A stretch of 64,000 nucleotides of DNA from positions 124,001 to 188,000 of the forward strand of contig CAXXOH010000001.1 of assembly GCA_963675185.2 (NCBI GenBank), written 5' to 3'. The translations under genes and the position numbers were made by a program. Positions 47,809 to 57,302 of the stretch are shown piece after piece; position 1 is the first letter of the stretch; the number at the start of each line of letters is the position of its first letter. Source of the DNA: Ilyobacter_A sp963675185. GTDB taxonomy: Bacteria; Fusobacteriota; Fusobacteriia; Fusobacteriales; Fusobacteriaceae. Under the pieces are notes generated by a model that ran no database searches, was not told the DNA's origin, and saw only the letters and a list, made by a program, of their open reading frames with translations.

Positions 47809-49479
47809 TTAGAAAAGGCCTGTGATAACGCCGTTTTCATCTATATCGATCAACTCGGAAGCAGGCTTTTTAGGCAGACCAGGCATGTCGATTATATCTC
47901 CAGCCATGGCAACTATGAATCCAGCCCCTGCAGAAAGTCTTATATCGTTAATTTTAACCGTGAACCCTTTTGGCCTACCGAGCAAGCTTGGGTTGTCTGA
48001 AATAGATTTTTGGGTTTTTGACATACAGATAGGCAGCCTAGCATATCCGAAGTCACCCAAGGTCTTGATAGATTTTTTTGCCTTGTCGGAGAACTCTACC
48101 CCGTCGGCACCGTAAATCTCGGTAGTAATAGTTTTGATCTTATCTTCTATGCTTGCCTCTAGGTCGTAAAGCGGCTTGTAGTTGTCCTCGCCTTTTTCTA
48201 TCTCCTCTACTACGAGGTTTGCGAGTTCTACGCCACCTTGTCCACCGTTGGCCCAAACATCACATAGCGCCACTTTTACACCTTGGTTGTTGCAGTGTTT
48301 GTTTACGAAGTTAAGCTCATCAGAACTGTCTGTAACAAATCTGTTTATAGCAACTACCACAGGAAGACCGTATTTTTTCATGTTCTCTATGTGTTTGTCA
48401 AGATTTTCCATTCCCTTTGCAAGCGCGTCGAGGTTTTCCGTCTTAAGATCACCAAGAGCTTGACCTCCGTGGAGCTTTAAAGCTTTTACCGTAGCAACTA
48501 CAACCACACAGTTTGGCTTTAAACCTCCCATCCTGCATTTTATGTCTAAGAACTTCTCTGCACCTAAGTCGGCAGCAAAACCGGCTTCGGTAACGGTATA
48601 GTCAGAAAGCTTTAGGGCCATCTTAGTTGCAAGCATGGAGTTACACCCGTGCGCGATATTGGCAAAAGGTCCACCGTGTATAAGCACAGGAGTGTTTTCA
48701 AGCGTTTGTACAAGGTTTGGTTTCAATGCCTCTTTTAAGAGCGCAGCAGCAGCACCTTGAATGTTTAGCTGCCTTAATTTTAATGGGTTACCTTTTAAGT
48801 CATAAGCAAATACTATCTCTGCGATTCTCTCTTTCAAGTCCAGGATGGAACTAGATAAGCAGAGTATAGCCATTATCTCAGAAGCCACGGTTATTTGGAA
48901 TGAACCCTCCCTCGGGATTCCGTGAACAGCACCCCCAAGGCCTAGCACTATGTTTCTAAGTGCTCTGTCATTCATATCTACAACCCTTTTCCAAGAGATT
49001 TTTGTGACGTCGATGTTCAGTTCATTCCCTTGCTTTATATGGTTGTCTATAACAGCAGCGATAAGATTGTGTGCCGCCCCAATTGCGTGCAGGTCACCGG
49101 TAAAGTGAAGGTTGATGTCCTCCATGGGAACGACCTGTGAATACCCTCCACCGGTAGCACCGCCTTTTATTCCGAAAACCGGCCCTAGGGAAGGCTCCCT
49201 TAGAGCTGCCATTGAATTTTTACCTATTTTGTTGAGAGCCTGCGTAAGCCCTACACTGACAGTCGATTTTCCCTCGCCAGCTGGAGTTGGTGTGATAGCA
49301 GTAACTAGGATAAGTTTACCGTCTTCTTTATCCTGCCACCTTTTTAAAACATCCAGCTCAATTTTAGCTTTGTACTTTCCGTACATTTCATAGTCATCTT
49401 CACCTAACTCAAGCCTTCCAGCTATTTCCGAAATCTTTAAAAGATTAGCTTCCTGGGCGATTTGAATATCAGTTTTCAT
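47809..49479 (-). CDS. fhs: Formate-tetrahydrofolate ligase
   Basis: Makes 10-formyl-THF from formate, THF and ATP, the formyl donor for PurN and PurH. The 557 aa length is normal. It has TPTPAGEGKSTVSVGL (P-loop region), LREPSLGPVFGIKGGA and TGDLHAIGAAHNL, as in characterised enzymes. The ATG at 49479 is five bases after AGGAGG. It lies upstream of the pur riboswitch on the same strand. A small ORF and a long hairpin precede it. Confidence 0.97.
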   Translation of the reverse strand: MKTDIQIAQEANLLKISEIAGRLELGEDDYEMYGKYKAKIELDVLKRWQDKEDGKLILVTAITPTPAGEGKSTVSVGLTQALNKIGKNSMAALREPSLGPVFGIKGGATGGGYSQVVPMEDINLHFTGDLHAIGAAHNLIAAVIDNHIKQGNELNIDVTKISWKRVVDMNDRALRNIVLGLGGAVHGIPREGSFQITVASEIMAILCLSSSILDLKERIAEIVFAYDLKGNPLKLRQLNIQGAAAALLKEALKPNLVQTLENTPVLIHGGPFANIAHGCNSMLATKMALKLSDYTVTEAGFAADLGAEKFLDIKCRMGGLKPNCVVVVATVKALKLHGGQALGDLKTENLDALAKGMENLDKHIENMKKYGLPVVVAINRFVTDSSDELNFVNKHCNNQGVKVALCDVWANGGQGGVELANLVVEEIEKGEDNYKPLYDLEASIEDKIKTITTEIYGADGVEFSDKAKKSIKTLGDFGYARLPICMSKTQKSISDNPSLLGRPKGFTVKINDIRLSAGAGFIVAMAGDIIDMPGLPKKPASELIDIDENGVITGLF

Positions 49480-49501
49480 AAACACCTCCTGAAAAATTTA
49501 A

Positions 49502-49549
49502 AAGACCTAAGTACGCATTAATCCCTGTTTTAATGCATACTTAGGTCTT
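49502..49549 (-). promoter_or_regulatory. Long hairpin in the fhs leader (possible attenuator)
   Basis: AAGACCTAAGTA-GCATTAA pairs with its complement over 20 bp with one mismatch, around an eight-base loop. It is followed on the minus strand by TTTTAAATTTTT and then the fhs ribosome site. The stem overlaps the last codons and the stop of the small ORF at 49507-49662. Confidence 0.5.
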
Positions 49550-49662
49550 CTAATTGATTTTGCTCCGAAAAAATGGCAAATCTTACCACCGATAAATACA
49601 AAGTGGCCTATAAAGATTGCAGTAGCTCTATTTAGAAGACTTTTGAACCAATTTTTAAACAT
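49507..49662 (-). CDS. Predicted 51-aa small protein upstream of fhs
   Basis: ATG at 49662 with AAAGGAGG about nine bases before it; stop at 49507. The peptide begins MFKNWFKSLLNRATAIFIGH, has a hydrophobic stretch (ATAIFIGHFVFIGGKICHFF), and ends in basic residues. It could be a small membrane protein or a leader peptide whose translation affects the overlapping hairpin. No known family is recognised. There is no run of one regulated amino acid, apart from being Phe-rich. Coordinates read by eye. Confidence 0.5.
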   Translation of the reverse strand: MFKNWFKSLLNRATAIFIGHFVFIGGKICHFFGAKSIRRPKYALKQGLMRT

Positions 49663-49901
49663 CCTTATAGGGACCTCCTTTTTTTAAATTATTTAAGAAA
49701 TTCATCATGAGCAAAAAACCAATTTTTAATTGAATTTTCATCAGTAGTTTGCCTAAAAAATACCATAAAATTAAAGAATTGTAAAGAAAAAATAAAGAGG
49801 AGATACGAATATCTAGGGGAGATAATGCCGCTAAATAAAGTGCTTACCTCTGTAAATATTAGGTTTATTTAATGCTCAAGAAAAGTAAAAAAAAAATTAA
49901 C

Positions 49902-49930
49902 TTGACTGAAGTGTAAAAATATGGTAATAT
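49902..49930 (+). promoter_or_regulatory. Promoter of the 57-aa small ORF
   Basis: TTGACT and TAATAT with a 17-base spacer, about 45 bases before the start codon. Confidence 0.5.
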
Positions 49931-49972
49931 AATTGAAATTTTGGGCTGAAAAAAATTGAAGGGGGATGGAGT

Positions 49973-50146
49973 ATGAGAAAGCTAAATACGGTATTATCTG
50001 CATACATGACAACGAACTCTCCTTTTGCATTTATAAATGTTTTATTTAAAAAGAAAAGAATTGGCATTTTAAAAAATGAAATTGAGTTTTTGCCGTTTGG
50101 CATTTTTGTTGGTTTTGACGTTTTTAAATTTTATAAAATTAATTAA
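49973..50146 (+). CDS. Predicted 57-aa small protein upstream of carA
   Basis: ATG after a GGGGGATGGAG site, with a good promoter upstream and a weak AAGGAA/TTCCTT hairpin plus T-run after the stop (about 50149-50186). The product begins MRKLNTVLSAYMTTNSPF and ends rich in Phe, Ile and Lys. Function unknown. Lying just before the pyr operon it may be a leader or an independent small gene. Confidence 0.5.
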   Translation: MRKLNTVLSAYMTTNSPFAFINVLFKKKRIGILKNEIEFLPFGIFVGFDVFKFYKIN

Positions 50147-50255
50147 TGAAGGAATAATAGCTTTTTAGTTGTTGTTCCTTTTTTTATGTTATACTACTTA
50201 TGAGGTCGTTTGAATTTGTTTAGTTAAATTTTTAAAATAAATGGAGGTAGTTAGT

Positions 50256-51305
50256 TTGAGAGCTAAGTTAATCTTGGAAAATGGGATGGTATTTTATGGT
50301 AAGGCTTTCGGATACCTTGAGGAGACAGTTGGAGAGTTGGTATTCAACACTTCCATGACTGGGTATCAGGAGCTGCTAACGGACCCGTCGTATTACGGGC
50401 AAATAGTTGTAATGACTTACCCTCTTATAGGGAACTACGGAGTGAACTTAGAAGATGTTCAATCAAATGGTGTGAAGGTGAAAGGGTTTGTAATCAAAGA
50501 ACCTGCTAAATTACCGAATAACTTTAGATGTGAAATGACTCTGTCTGCTTACTTAAGACAAAATAAAATAATGGGTATAAAAGGGCTAGATACCAGACAA
50601 CTCACCAAAATAATAAGAGACCACGGGTCTATGAAGGCTATAATAACAATTGAAGAACTTAGCCAAAGCGACATCAAGAAGAGGTTTGACAACTTCCACA
50701 ATACAGATGCTGTTAAGAACGTAACTTGCAAAGAGGCGTATGAGATTCCAGGGGATGGGAAGAACATAGCTATAATGGACTTTGGTATAAAAGAGAATAT
50801 AATCAAGTCTTTTGAAAAGAGAGGTTGCAACATAAAGGTTTTCCCTGCTTTTACAAGTGCAGAGGAGATACTTGAGTACAATCCTGATGGAATATTCCTT
50901 TCAAATGGTCCCGGGGACCCAGCTGACCTTACTGAGGTTATCGAGAACATCAAAAAGCTCATCGGCAAAAAGCCTATTATAGGTATCTGTCTAGGACACC
51001 AGCTTTTAGCCCTTGCACTTGGAGGGAAGACCAAGAAGCTTAAGTTCGGTCACAGAGGGGGGAACCACCCTGTAAAAGACCTTGTGGCTAATAAAATCTA
51101 CATAACCTCTCAAAACCATGGTTATGTAGTGGATGAGCTGCCTGAAGGGATGGAGCTTACTCACGTAAACCTTAATGACAACACGGTTGAAGGGATGAAA
51201 AGTGTAAACCTTAAAATAGCAAGCGTGCAGTTCCACCCAGAGGCTTGCCCTGGACCGGAAGAAACAGCATATATATTTGACGATTTTTTAAATATCATAG
51301 GATAG
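50256..51305 (+). CDS. carA: Carbamoyl-phosphate synthase small subunit
   Basis: Glutaminase subunit that feeds ammonia to CarB. The 349 aa protein starts at a TTG eight bases after TGGAGG (RAKLILENGMVFYGKAFGY), because the ATG at 50241 overlaps the ribosome site. The C-terminal class I amidotransferase has LSNGPGDP, the nucleophile Cys in GICLGHQ, and the partner His-x-Glu in QFHPEACPGP. First gene of the pyr operon. No PyrR-type leader was recognised. Confidence 0.96.
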   Translation: MRAKLILENGMVFYGKAFGYLEETVGELVFNTSMTGYQELLTDPSYYGQIVVMTYPLIGNYGVNLEDVQSNGVKVKGFVIKEPAKLPNNFRCEMTLSAYLRQNKIMGIKGLDTRQLTKIIRDHGSMKAIITIEELSQSDIKKRFDNFHNTDAVKNVTCKEAYEIPGDGKNIAIMDFGIKENIIKSFEKRGCNIKVFPAFTSAEEILEYNPDGIFLSNGPGDPADLTEVIENIKKLIGKKPIIGICLGHQLLALALGGKTKKLKFGHRGGNHPVKDLVANKIYITSQNHGYVVDELPEGMELTHVNLNDNTVEGMKSVNLKIASVQFHPEACPGPEETAYIFDDFLNIIG

Positions 51306-51336
51306 AATATTAAATCTTATTATTGGGGAGGAAGAA

Positions 51337-54300
51337 ATGTTAGATAAAAGCATAAAGAAAACTCTTGTTATTGGATCGGGGCCGATCGTTATAGGTCAGG
51401 CTGCAGAATTTGATTATTCTGGGACTCAAGCCTGCGAGGCATTGAAGCAGGAGGGTGTAGAAGTAGTACTAATAAACAGCAACCCGGCGACTATAATGAC
51501 GGACAGAAAAGTAGCAGATAAGGTTTATATAGAGCCTATCACTTTGGAGTACGTTGAAAAGGTAATAGCAAAAGAGAGACCTGACAGTCTGCTCGCAGGA
51601 ATGGGAGGGCAAACAGCACTGAACATGGCGGTAGAGCTCGCAGATGCAGGGATACTTGACAAATACAATGTAAGGGTTATAGGTACCCCGATTGATGCAA
51701 TAAAAAGAGGAGAAGACAGGGATCTTTTTAGAGATGCAATGAACAAAATAGGGGAACCGGTTATAGAGAGTAAAATAGTTGAGACCCTGAATGAAGGACT
51801 TGAGTTTGCAGCAGAGATAGGCTACCCGCTTGTAGTAAGACCTGCTTACACACTTGGTGGATCAGGTGGAGGAATAGCGGAAAACTCTGAGGAACTTAAA
51901 AATATCCTTTTGAAAGGGCTAGCACTTAGTAGGGTAGGGCAGGTTCTGCTTGAAAAAAGTATACTTGGCTGGAAAGAGGTAGAATATGAGGTAATAAGAG
52001 ACAAGGACGGAAATTGTATAACAGTTTGTAACATGGAAAACATAGACCCTGTAGGGATACATACAGGTGACAGTATAGTAGTAGCACCGTCTCAGACTCT
52101 TTCTGATAAAGAATACCAAATGCTTAGAACTTCATCTATAAAAATAATAAACGAGATAGGGGTTGTAGGAGGGTGTAACGTACAGTTCGCCCTGCACCCA
52201 GATTCTTTTGAATACGCTATAATAGAGATAAACCCGAGGGTAAGTAGATCATCTGCGCTTGCTTCGAAGGCTACTGGATATCCGATAGCTAGGGTAGCAG
52301 CTAAGCTTTCTCTAGGATACACACTAGACGAAGTTAAAAATGAGGTTACAGGTAAGACTTACGCTTGTTTCGAGCCTGCACTAGACTACGTAGTTGTAAA
52401 AATACCTAAATGGCCGTTTGACAAGTTCCAAAAAGCAAACAGAAGGCTGGGAACAAAAATGATGGCTACAGGTGAGATAATGGCCATAGGAAACAACTTC
52501 GAAGCTGCATTTTTAAAGGGTATAAGGTCACTTGAGATAGGGCAACACAGCCTTGAACATAAAGTTGCAAAGAAAAGAACAGTTGCCGAGTTAAAGGCAA
52601 GAATTCAAAAGCCTGACGATGAGAGGATCTTCGACATGGCCGAACTTTTAAGACGTGGATACTTAAAAAGACAGCTTACAAAGCTTACAGGCATGGATAT
52701 TTTCTTTATAGAAAAATTCGAATGGATAGTTAGGCAGGAAGAACTTTTAAAAACTCTTAAACTAAAAGATCTAAATGAAGAAAACATGAGAAACTGGAAG
52801 AAAAAAGGGTTCTCTGACAAAGGTATTTCAGAACTTATGGGAGTAAACATTGACGACATAGTTGCAAAAAGAAAAGAGCTTGGGATTAAGCCAGTATACA
52901 AAATGGTTGACACTTGTGCAGCTGAATTCGAAGCGGTATCTTCTTACTACTACTCTACATACGACAGCTACGATGAAGTAGAGGTATCTGACAAGAGAAA
53001 AGTAATGGTTATAGGTTCTGGGCCGATAAGAATCGGACAAGGTATAGAGTTCGACTACTGTACGGTACATAGCATCTTAGCCCTTCAAGAGTTAGGTATA
53101 GAGACTATAATAGTCAACAACAACCCGGAAACAGTAAGTACGGATTTCAATACGGCAGACAAACTTTACTTCGAACCTCTTACAACAGAAGATGTAATGG
53201 CGATAATAGACAAAGAAAAGCCTGAAGGGGTAATCCTGCAGTTCGGTGGACAAACAGCAATAAAACTCGCAAAGGATTTGGACAGGCTTGGAGTAAAAAT
53301 AATAGGAACGAGTGCCAAGAAGATAGACGAGGCTGAAGACAGGGAAAAATTCGACGTAATGATGGATAAACTTGGCATCAAAAAGCCAAACGGAAAAGCT
53401 ATCTGGACTGTAGAAAAGGGTGTAGAGATAGGGAACAGTGTAGGTTACCCTGTACTGGTTAGACCTTCATATGTACTTGGAGGACAGGGGATGGAAATCT
53501 GTTATGACGAATACAACCTAATCAAATACCTTGAGTCGGCATTCTATAGAGATCCTGAAAATCCTGTACTTATAGATAAATATTTAGACGGTGTGGAAAT
53601 CGAAGTAGATGCAATATGCGACGGGGAGGACATACTTATCCCTGGTATAATGGAACACCTAGAAAGAGCCGGGATACACTCTGGTGACAGTATCACAGTT
53701 TACCCGCCTCAGAATATAAGTAGTGAACTAGAAGAGAAAATTTTAGACTGCACTAGAAAGATAGCAAAAGAACTAGAAGTTTTAGGAATGATAAATATTC
53801 AGTTTATAGAGTATAAAGGGGAACTGTACATAATAGAGGTAAACCCTAGATCGAGTAGAACTGTTCCATATATATCTAAGATAACTGCTGTACCTATGAT
53901 AGAGCTTGCAACTAGAACCATGCTTGGGGAAAAGCTGAAAGACCTGCCATATGGAACTGGAATATATAAAAAATCAGAACTAATATCAGTTAAGGTACCT
54001 GTATTCTCCACAGAAAAACTAACTGACGTAGAGGTAAGCCTTGGACCTGAGATGAAATCTACAGGAGAGGTTCTTGGGGTAGGAAGAACATATGAAGAAG
54101 CTGTACATAAAGGTCTTGTTGCGGCAAACAAAAATTATATAGAAAAAGGGAAAAGAGTCCTTGTTACTGTAAAAGACAAGGATAAGGACGAGTTCTTAGG
54201 ACTTGCAAAAAGAATGGTGGCACTTGGGTACCAGATTAGTTCAACTGGTGGGACTCATAAATTCCTAAAGGAAAACGGCATAGAATCTTCAATTGTGAAC

Positions 54301-54546
54301 AAGATAAGCGAAGAAACTCCTAACATATTGGATAAACTTAAAAACAGAGAAATAGACATGCTTATAAATACACCTACAAAGGCAAACGACTCACAAAGGG
54401 ACGGTTTCAGAATAAGAAGAACAGCTATAGAATATGGCGTAGAAGTGCTGACTTCGTTAGACACTCTAGACATATTATTGAAAATAATGGAAAACGAGAT
54501 ACACAAGAAGGACTTGGAGGTATTTAATATCAACGAGATAGCTTAA
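51337..54546 (+). CDS. carB: Carbamoyl-phosphate synthase large subunit
   Basis: Makes carbamoyl phosphate from bicarbonate, ammonia and two ATP. At 1069 aa it is full length, with two homologous ATP-grasp halves starting at KTLVIGSGPIVIGQAAEFDY and KVMVIGSGPIRIGQGIEFDY. The C-terminal MGS-like allosteric domain (STGGTHKFLKENGI) is present. GGGGAGG precedes the ATG. The gene follows carA by 31 bases and leads into pyrB. Arginine genes are absent here, so the enzyme serves pyrimidines at least. Confidence 0.98.
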   Translation: MLDKSIKKTLVIGSGPIVIGQAAEFDYSGTQACEALKQEGVEVVLINSNPATIMTDRKVADKVYIEPITLEYVEKVIAKERPDSLLAGMGGQTALNMAVELADAGILDKYNVRVIGTPIDAIKRGEDRDLFRDAMNKIGEPVIESKIVETLNEGLEFAAEIGYPLVVRPAYTLGGSGGGIAENSEELKNILLKGLALSRVGQVLLEKSILGWKEVEYEVIRDKDGNCITVCNMENIDPVGIHTGDSIVVAPSQTLSDKEYQMLRTSSIKIINEIGVVGGCNVQFALHPDSFEYAIIEINPRVSRSSALASKATGYPIARVAAKLSLGYTLDEVKNEVTGKTYACFEPALDYVVVKIPKWPFDKFQKANRRLGTKMMATGEIMAIGNNFEAAFLKGIRSLEIGQHSLEHKVAKKRTVAELKARIQKPDDERIFDMAELLRRGYLKRQLTKLTGMDIFFIEKFEWIVRQEELLKTLKLKDLNEENMRNWKKKGFSDKGISELMGVNIDDIVAKRKELGIKPVYKMVDTCAAEFEAVSSYYYSTYDSYDEVEVSDKRKVMVIGSGPIRIGQGIEFDYCTVHSILALQELGIETIIVNNNPETVSTDFNTADKLYFEPLTTEDVMAIIDKEKPEGVILQFGGQTAIKLAKDLDRLGVKIIGTSAKKIDEAEDREKFDVMMDKLGIKKPNGKAIWTVEKGVEIGNSVGYPVLVRPSYVLGGQGMEICYDEYNLIKYLESAFYRDPENPVLIDKYLDGVEIEVDAICDGEDILIPGIMEHLERAGIHSGDSITVYPPQNISSELEEKILDCTRKIAKELEVLGMINIQFIEYKGELYIIEVNPRSSRTVPYISKITAVPMIELATRTMLGEKLKDLPYGTGIYKKSELISVKVPVFSTEKLTDVEVSLGPEMKSTGEVLGVGRTYEEAVHKGLVAANKNYIEKGKRVLVTVKDKDKDEFLGLAKRMVALGYQISSTGGTHKFLKENGIESSIVNKISEETPNILDKLKNREIDMLINTPTKANDSQRDGFRIRRTAIEYGVEVLTSLDTLDILLKIMENEIHKKDLEVFNINEIA

Positions 54547-54574
54547 TTAAAAGCTTAAAAAGGGAGAATTAGAT

Positions 54575-55606
54575 ATGAGAGATATCATTTCGCTGAGGGA
54601 ACTTTCAAAGGAAGACATATTGAGCATCCTTGAAAGAGCAAAAGAACTGGAAGAAAATCCAGCTCCAAAACTACTTGAAAATAAAATACTTTCGCTCCTT
54701 TTTTTCGAGCCGTCAACAAGGACAAAACTCTCTTTCCAAGCCGCTATGCAGAGGCTTGGAGGGAGTTGTCTTAGCGTTGAGGACAACGGGACCACTTCCC
54801 TTAGCAAAGGGGAAACCATAAGCGATACCATTACCATAACAGGGCTTTATTCTGATATAATGGTGGTGAGAAGCCCGTACGAGGGGACAGCCAGGCTGGC
54901 GTCTGAGATACTAAAAAAACCTGTTATAAACGCAGGCGATGGGGCGAACCAACACCCTACACAGACCCTCCTTGATCTATACACTATACAAAAGGAGAAG
55001 GGCAGAATCGATGGTTTAAAAATAGCTTTCGTGGGTGACTTGAAGTACGGAAGGACGGTACATTCGTTAGCTAAGGCTCTTAATATGTTCGATTGCGAAT
55101 TGTATTTCATAGCGCCTGAAGCTCTACAAATACCAAAGTATATTTTGGAAGAGTTGGACGTGGACTACCATATAATGGAGAGTTTCGACATGGTGCTAGA
55201 CCAGCTGGATGTATTCTATATGACTAGGATACAAAGGGAGAGGTTTGATATACAGGAAGAATACGACAAGTATAAGGGCGTTTATAGAATAGACAGGAAA
55301 ATATTGGACAGGTGCAAGAAGGATATGAAAATAATGCATCCCCTGCCGAGGGTTAACGAGATACACCACGACCTAGATGATACCGAAAATGCAGTGTATT
55401 TCTCGCAGGCGGAGAATGGTGTATATGTAAGGGAAGCGCTGCTTTCTATGCTTCTGTCAAACGGGTATGAAAAACTTATAAAGTATGATGAGCTTGGAGG
55501 ATACTGTAAAAACCCTAAGTGTATAAGTCACCGCGAAGGAAGAGGAACCAAGTGGGTGTATGAAGATGACGGGAAAAGGTGTTTTTACTGTGAAAAAAGG
55601 GGGTAG
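54575..55606 (+). CDS. pyrB: Aspartate carbamoyltransferase with C-terminal PyrI-like zinc tail
   Basis: Joins carbamoyl phosphate and aspartate. Residues 1 to about 303 are a complete catalytic chain with FFEPSTRTKLSF, NAGDGANQHPTQTLLDL and MHPLPRVNEI. Residues 311-343 add a C-x4-C-x19-C-x2-C motif (Cys311, 316, 336, 339; CKNPKCISHREG, CFYCEK) that resembles the zinc domain of E. coli PyrI. The nucleotide-binding allosteric domain is absent. A PyrB-PyrI fusion is described for Thermotoga maritima. The tail here may steady the holoenzyme. No separate pyrI is in the window. Confidence 0.95.
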   Translation: MRDIISLRELSKEDILSILERAKELEENPAPKLLENKILSLLFFEPSTRTKLSFQAAMQRLGGSCLSVEDNGTTSLSKGETISDTITITGLYSDIMVVRSPYEGTARLASEILKKPVINAGDGANQHPTQTLLDLYTIQKEKGRIDGLKIAFVGDLKYGRTVHSLAKALNMFDCELYFIAPEALQIPKYILEELDVDYHIMESFDMVLDQLDVFYMTRIQRERFDIQEEYDKYKGVYRIDRKILDRCKKDMKIMHPLPRVNEIHHDLDDTENAVYFSQAENGVYVREALLSMLLSNGYEKLIKYDELGGYCKNPKCISHREGRGTKWVYEDDGKRCFYCEKRG

Positions 55607-55608
55607 GC

Positions 55609-56385
55609 ATGTTTTTACAAGATGCTGTTATAATAGAAAATAGAGAAAGCGGAGATAAAAAATATTACCTTTTGAGGGTCAAGGTAGAAAAAGGACTGCA
55701 GGAATCAAAGCCTGGTCAATTTTTCATGCTGCAATGCAAAGACGGTTCTAGGGTACTGAGAAGACCTATAAGCCTGCACTATGCCGATAGAGAAAGTGGC
55801 GTGCTGGAGTTTTATTACGAGGTTGTGGGAAAAGGCACTAAAGAATTCACGCTATTAAACAAGGGCGAGACCATAAATGTACAGGGTCCGCTTGGTCATG
55901 GTTTTGATATAGATGTTGAAGGGAAAAATATACTTGTTATAGGCGGAGGAATGGGGATAGCCCCTTTAAAATATCTGATAGAAGAGTTAAAAAGTAAAAA
56001 TAACCTTACTTTCATTGCCGGCGGAAGGGATTCTGGTGCCCTTAACATAGTAAACAATATAAGCCTTAATGGGTTTGAAGTTCTGGAGACAACCGACGAC
56101 GGAACAAGGGGAAGAAAAGGCAACACAGTGGAACTCATGAAAGAAATATTAGGTGAAAAAAATATAGACATAATCTATACCTGCGGTCCGCACGGCATGA
56201 TGAAAGCCGTTGCAAAAGTGGCTGAAGCAAATGGGATAAGGTGCCAAGTTTCACTCGAGGAGAGGATGGCCTGTGGCACTGGAGCGTGTATGGGCTGCTC
56301 TATAGAAACAATAAACGGAATGAGAAAAGTTTGTAAGGATGGTCCGGTATTCGAGAGCTTGGAGGTGTCGTCTTGTAATGAATAG
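55609..56385 (+). CDS. pyrK: Dihydroorotate dehydrogenase electron-transfer subunit
   Basis: FAD and [2Fe-2S] protein that links PyrD to NAD+. The 258 aa protein has an FAD domain (LRRPISLHYADR), an NAD domain (IGGGMGIAPLKYL), and the iron-sulfur loop ACGTGACMGC with a further Cys in KVCKDGP. It starts two bases after pyrB and overlaps pyrD. It confirms the class 1B DHOD. Confidence 0.97.
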   Translation: MFLQDAVIIENRESGDKKYYLLRVKVEKGLQESKPGQFFMLQCKDGSRVLRRPISLHYADRESGVLEFYYEVVGKGTKEFTLLNKGETINVQGPLGHGFDIDVEGKNILVIGGGMGIAPLKYLIEELKSKNNLTFIAGGRDSGALNIVNNISLNGFEVLETTDDGTRGRKGNTVELMKEILGEKNIDIIYTCGPHGMMKAVAKVAEANGIRCQVSLEERMACGTGACMGCSIETINGMRKVCKDGPVFESLEVSSCNE

Positions 56386-57292
56386 ACTTAAAATAAATTT
56401 CTTAGGTGTAGATATGGAAAACCCGATAATGACAGCTTCCGGGTGCTTTGGATTTGGTATGGAGTACAAAGATTACTTTGATCCGAATGAGCTTGGGGCA
56501 GTTGTACTTAAGGGGATAACACTTGAGCCAAGAAACGGTAACGAGGGGACTAGGATAGCGGAAACTCCTTCTGGGATGCTTAATTGCGTGGGCTTAGAAA
56601 ATCCTGGTATAGAAAATTTTAAAAAGGTAATACTTGAAGATATAAGGGGGAAGCTCAACATACCTATAGTGCTAAACATAAACGGTAAGACTGTGGAAGA
56701 GTATGTAGAGCTTGCAAAAATAGTAGAAGAGATAGACGAGGTCAAGATGGTGGAGCTGAACATCTCTTGTCCAAACGTTAAGGATGGTGGGATGGCTTTT
56801 GGAGCAAATCCGGAAGTTGCAGGACTTGTTACTAAAAAAGTAAGAGAGGTCCTAAGCAAACCGCTTATAGTAAAACTATCACCAAATGTATCCGACATAG
56901 TACAAATAGCAAAAATAGTAGAAGAAAACGGTGCCGATGCAGTGGCACTTATAAATACTCTGCTAGGTATGGCAATAGACATAAAAAAGAAAAAACCTAT
57001 TTTAGGAAATATATTCGGCGGACTTTCAGGTCCTGCTGTAAAACCAGTTGCACTCAGAATGATATACCAAGTCAGCCAGGCGGTTAAGATACCTGTGCTT
57101 GGCATGGGCGGGATAAACAGCACCGAGGATGCCGTAGAGTTTTTTATGGCTGGAGCCTCTGCAATTTCCTTAGGTACTGGTATATTTGGAAACCCAATGC
57201 TCCCTGTTGAAATAAAAGAGGGGCTTCAAAAATATTGTGAAGAAGAGGGGCTTCAAAACATCTCTGAGATAATAGGGGCAGCACATATATAA
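56378..57292 (+). CDS. pyrD: Dihydroorotate dehydrogenase, class 1B catalytic subunit
   Basis: Oxidises dihydroorotate to orotate with FMN; electrons pass through PyrK to NAD+. The 304 aa protein starts at an ATG overlapping pyrK by eight bases (MNRLKINFLGVDMENPIM). It has GLENPGIENF and ELNISCPN, whose Cys is the class 1 base, and ends with the FMN phosphate region GMGGINSTEDAVEF. An earlier frame start at 56339 is not supported. Confidence 0.97.
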   Translation: MNRLKINFLGVDMENPIMTASGCFGFGMEYKDYFDPNELGAVVLKGITLEPRNGNEGTRIAETPSGMLNCVGLENPGIENFKKVILEDIRGKLNIPIVLNINGKTVEEYVELAKIVEEIDEVKMVELNISCPNVKDGGMAFGANPEVAGLVTKKVREVLSKPLIVKLSPNVSDIVQIAKIVEENGADAVALINTLLGMAIDIKKKKPILGNIFGGLSGPAVKPVALRMIYQVSQAVKIPVLGMGGINSTEDAVEFFMAGASAISLGTGIFGNPMLPVEIKEGLQKYCEEEGLQNISEIIGAAHI

Positions 57293-57302
57293 GGGGGTAG
57301 AA

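Noticed and set aside
50147..50255. PyrR attenuator before carA
   Set aside because: I could not find the PyrR-binding loop or a terminator/antiterminator pair; only a weak hairpin is present.
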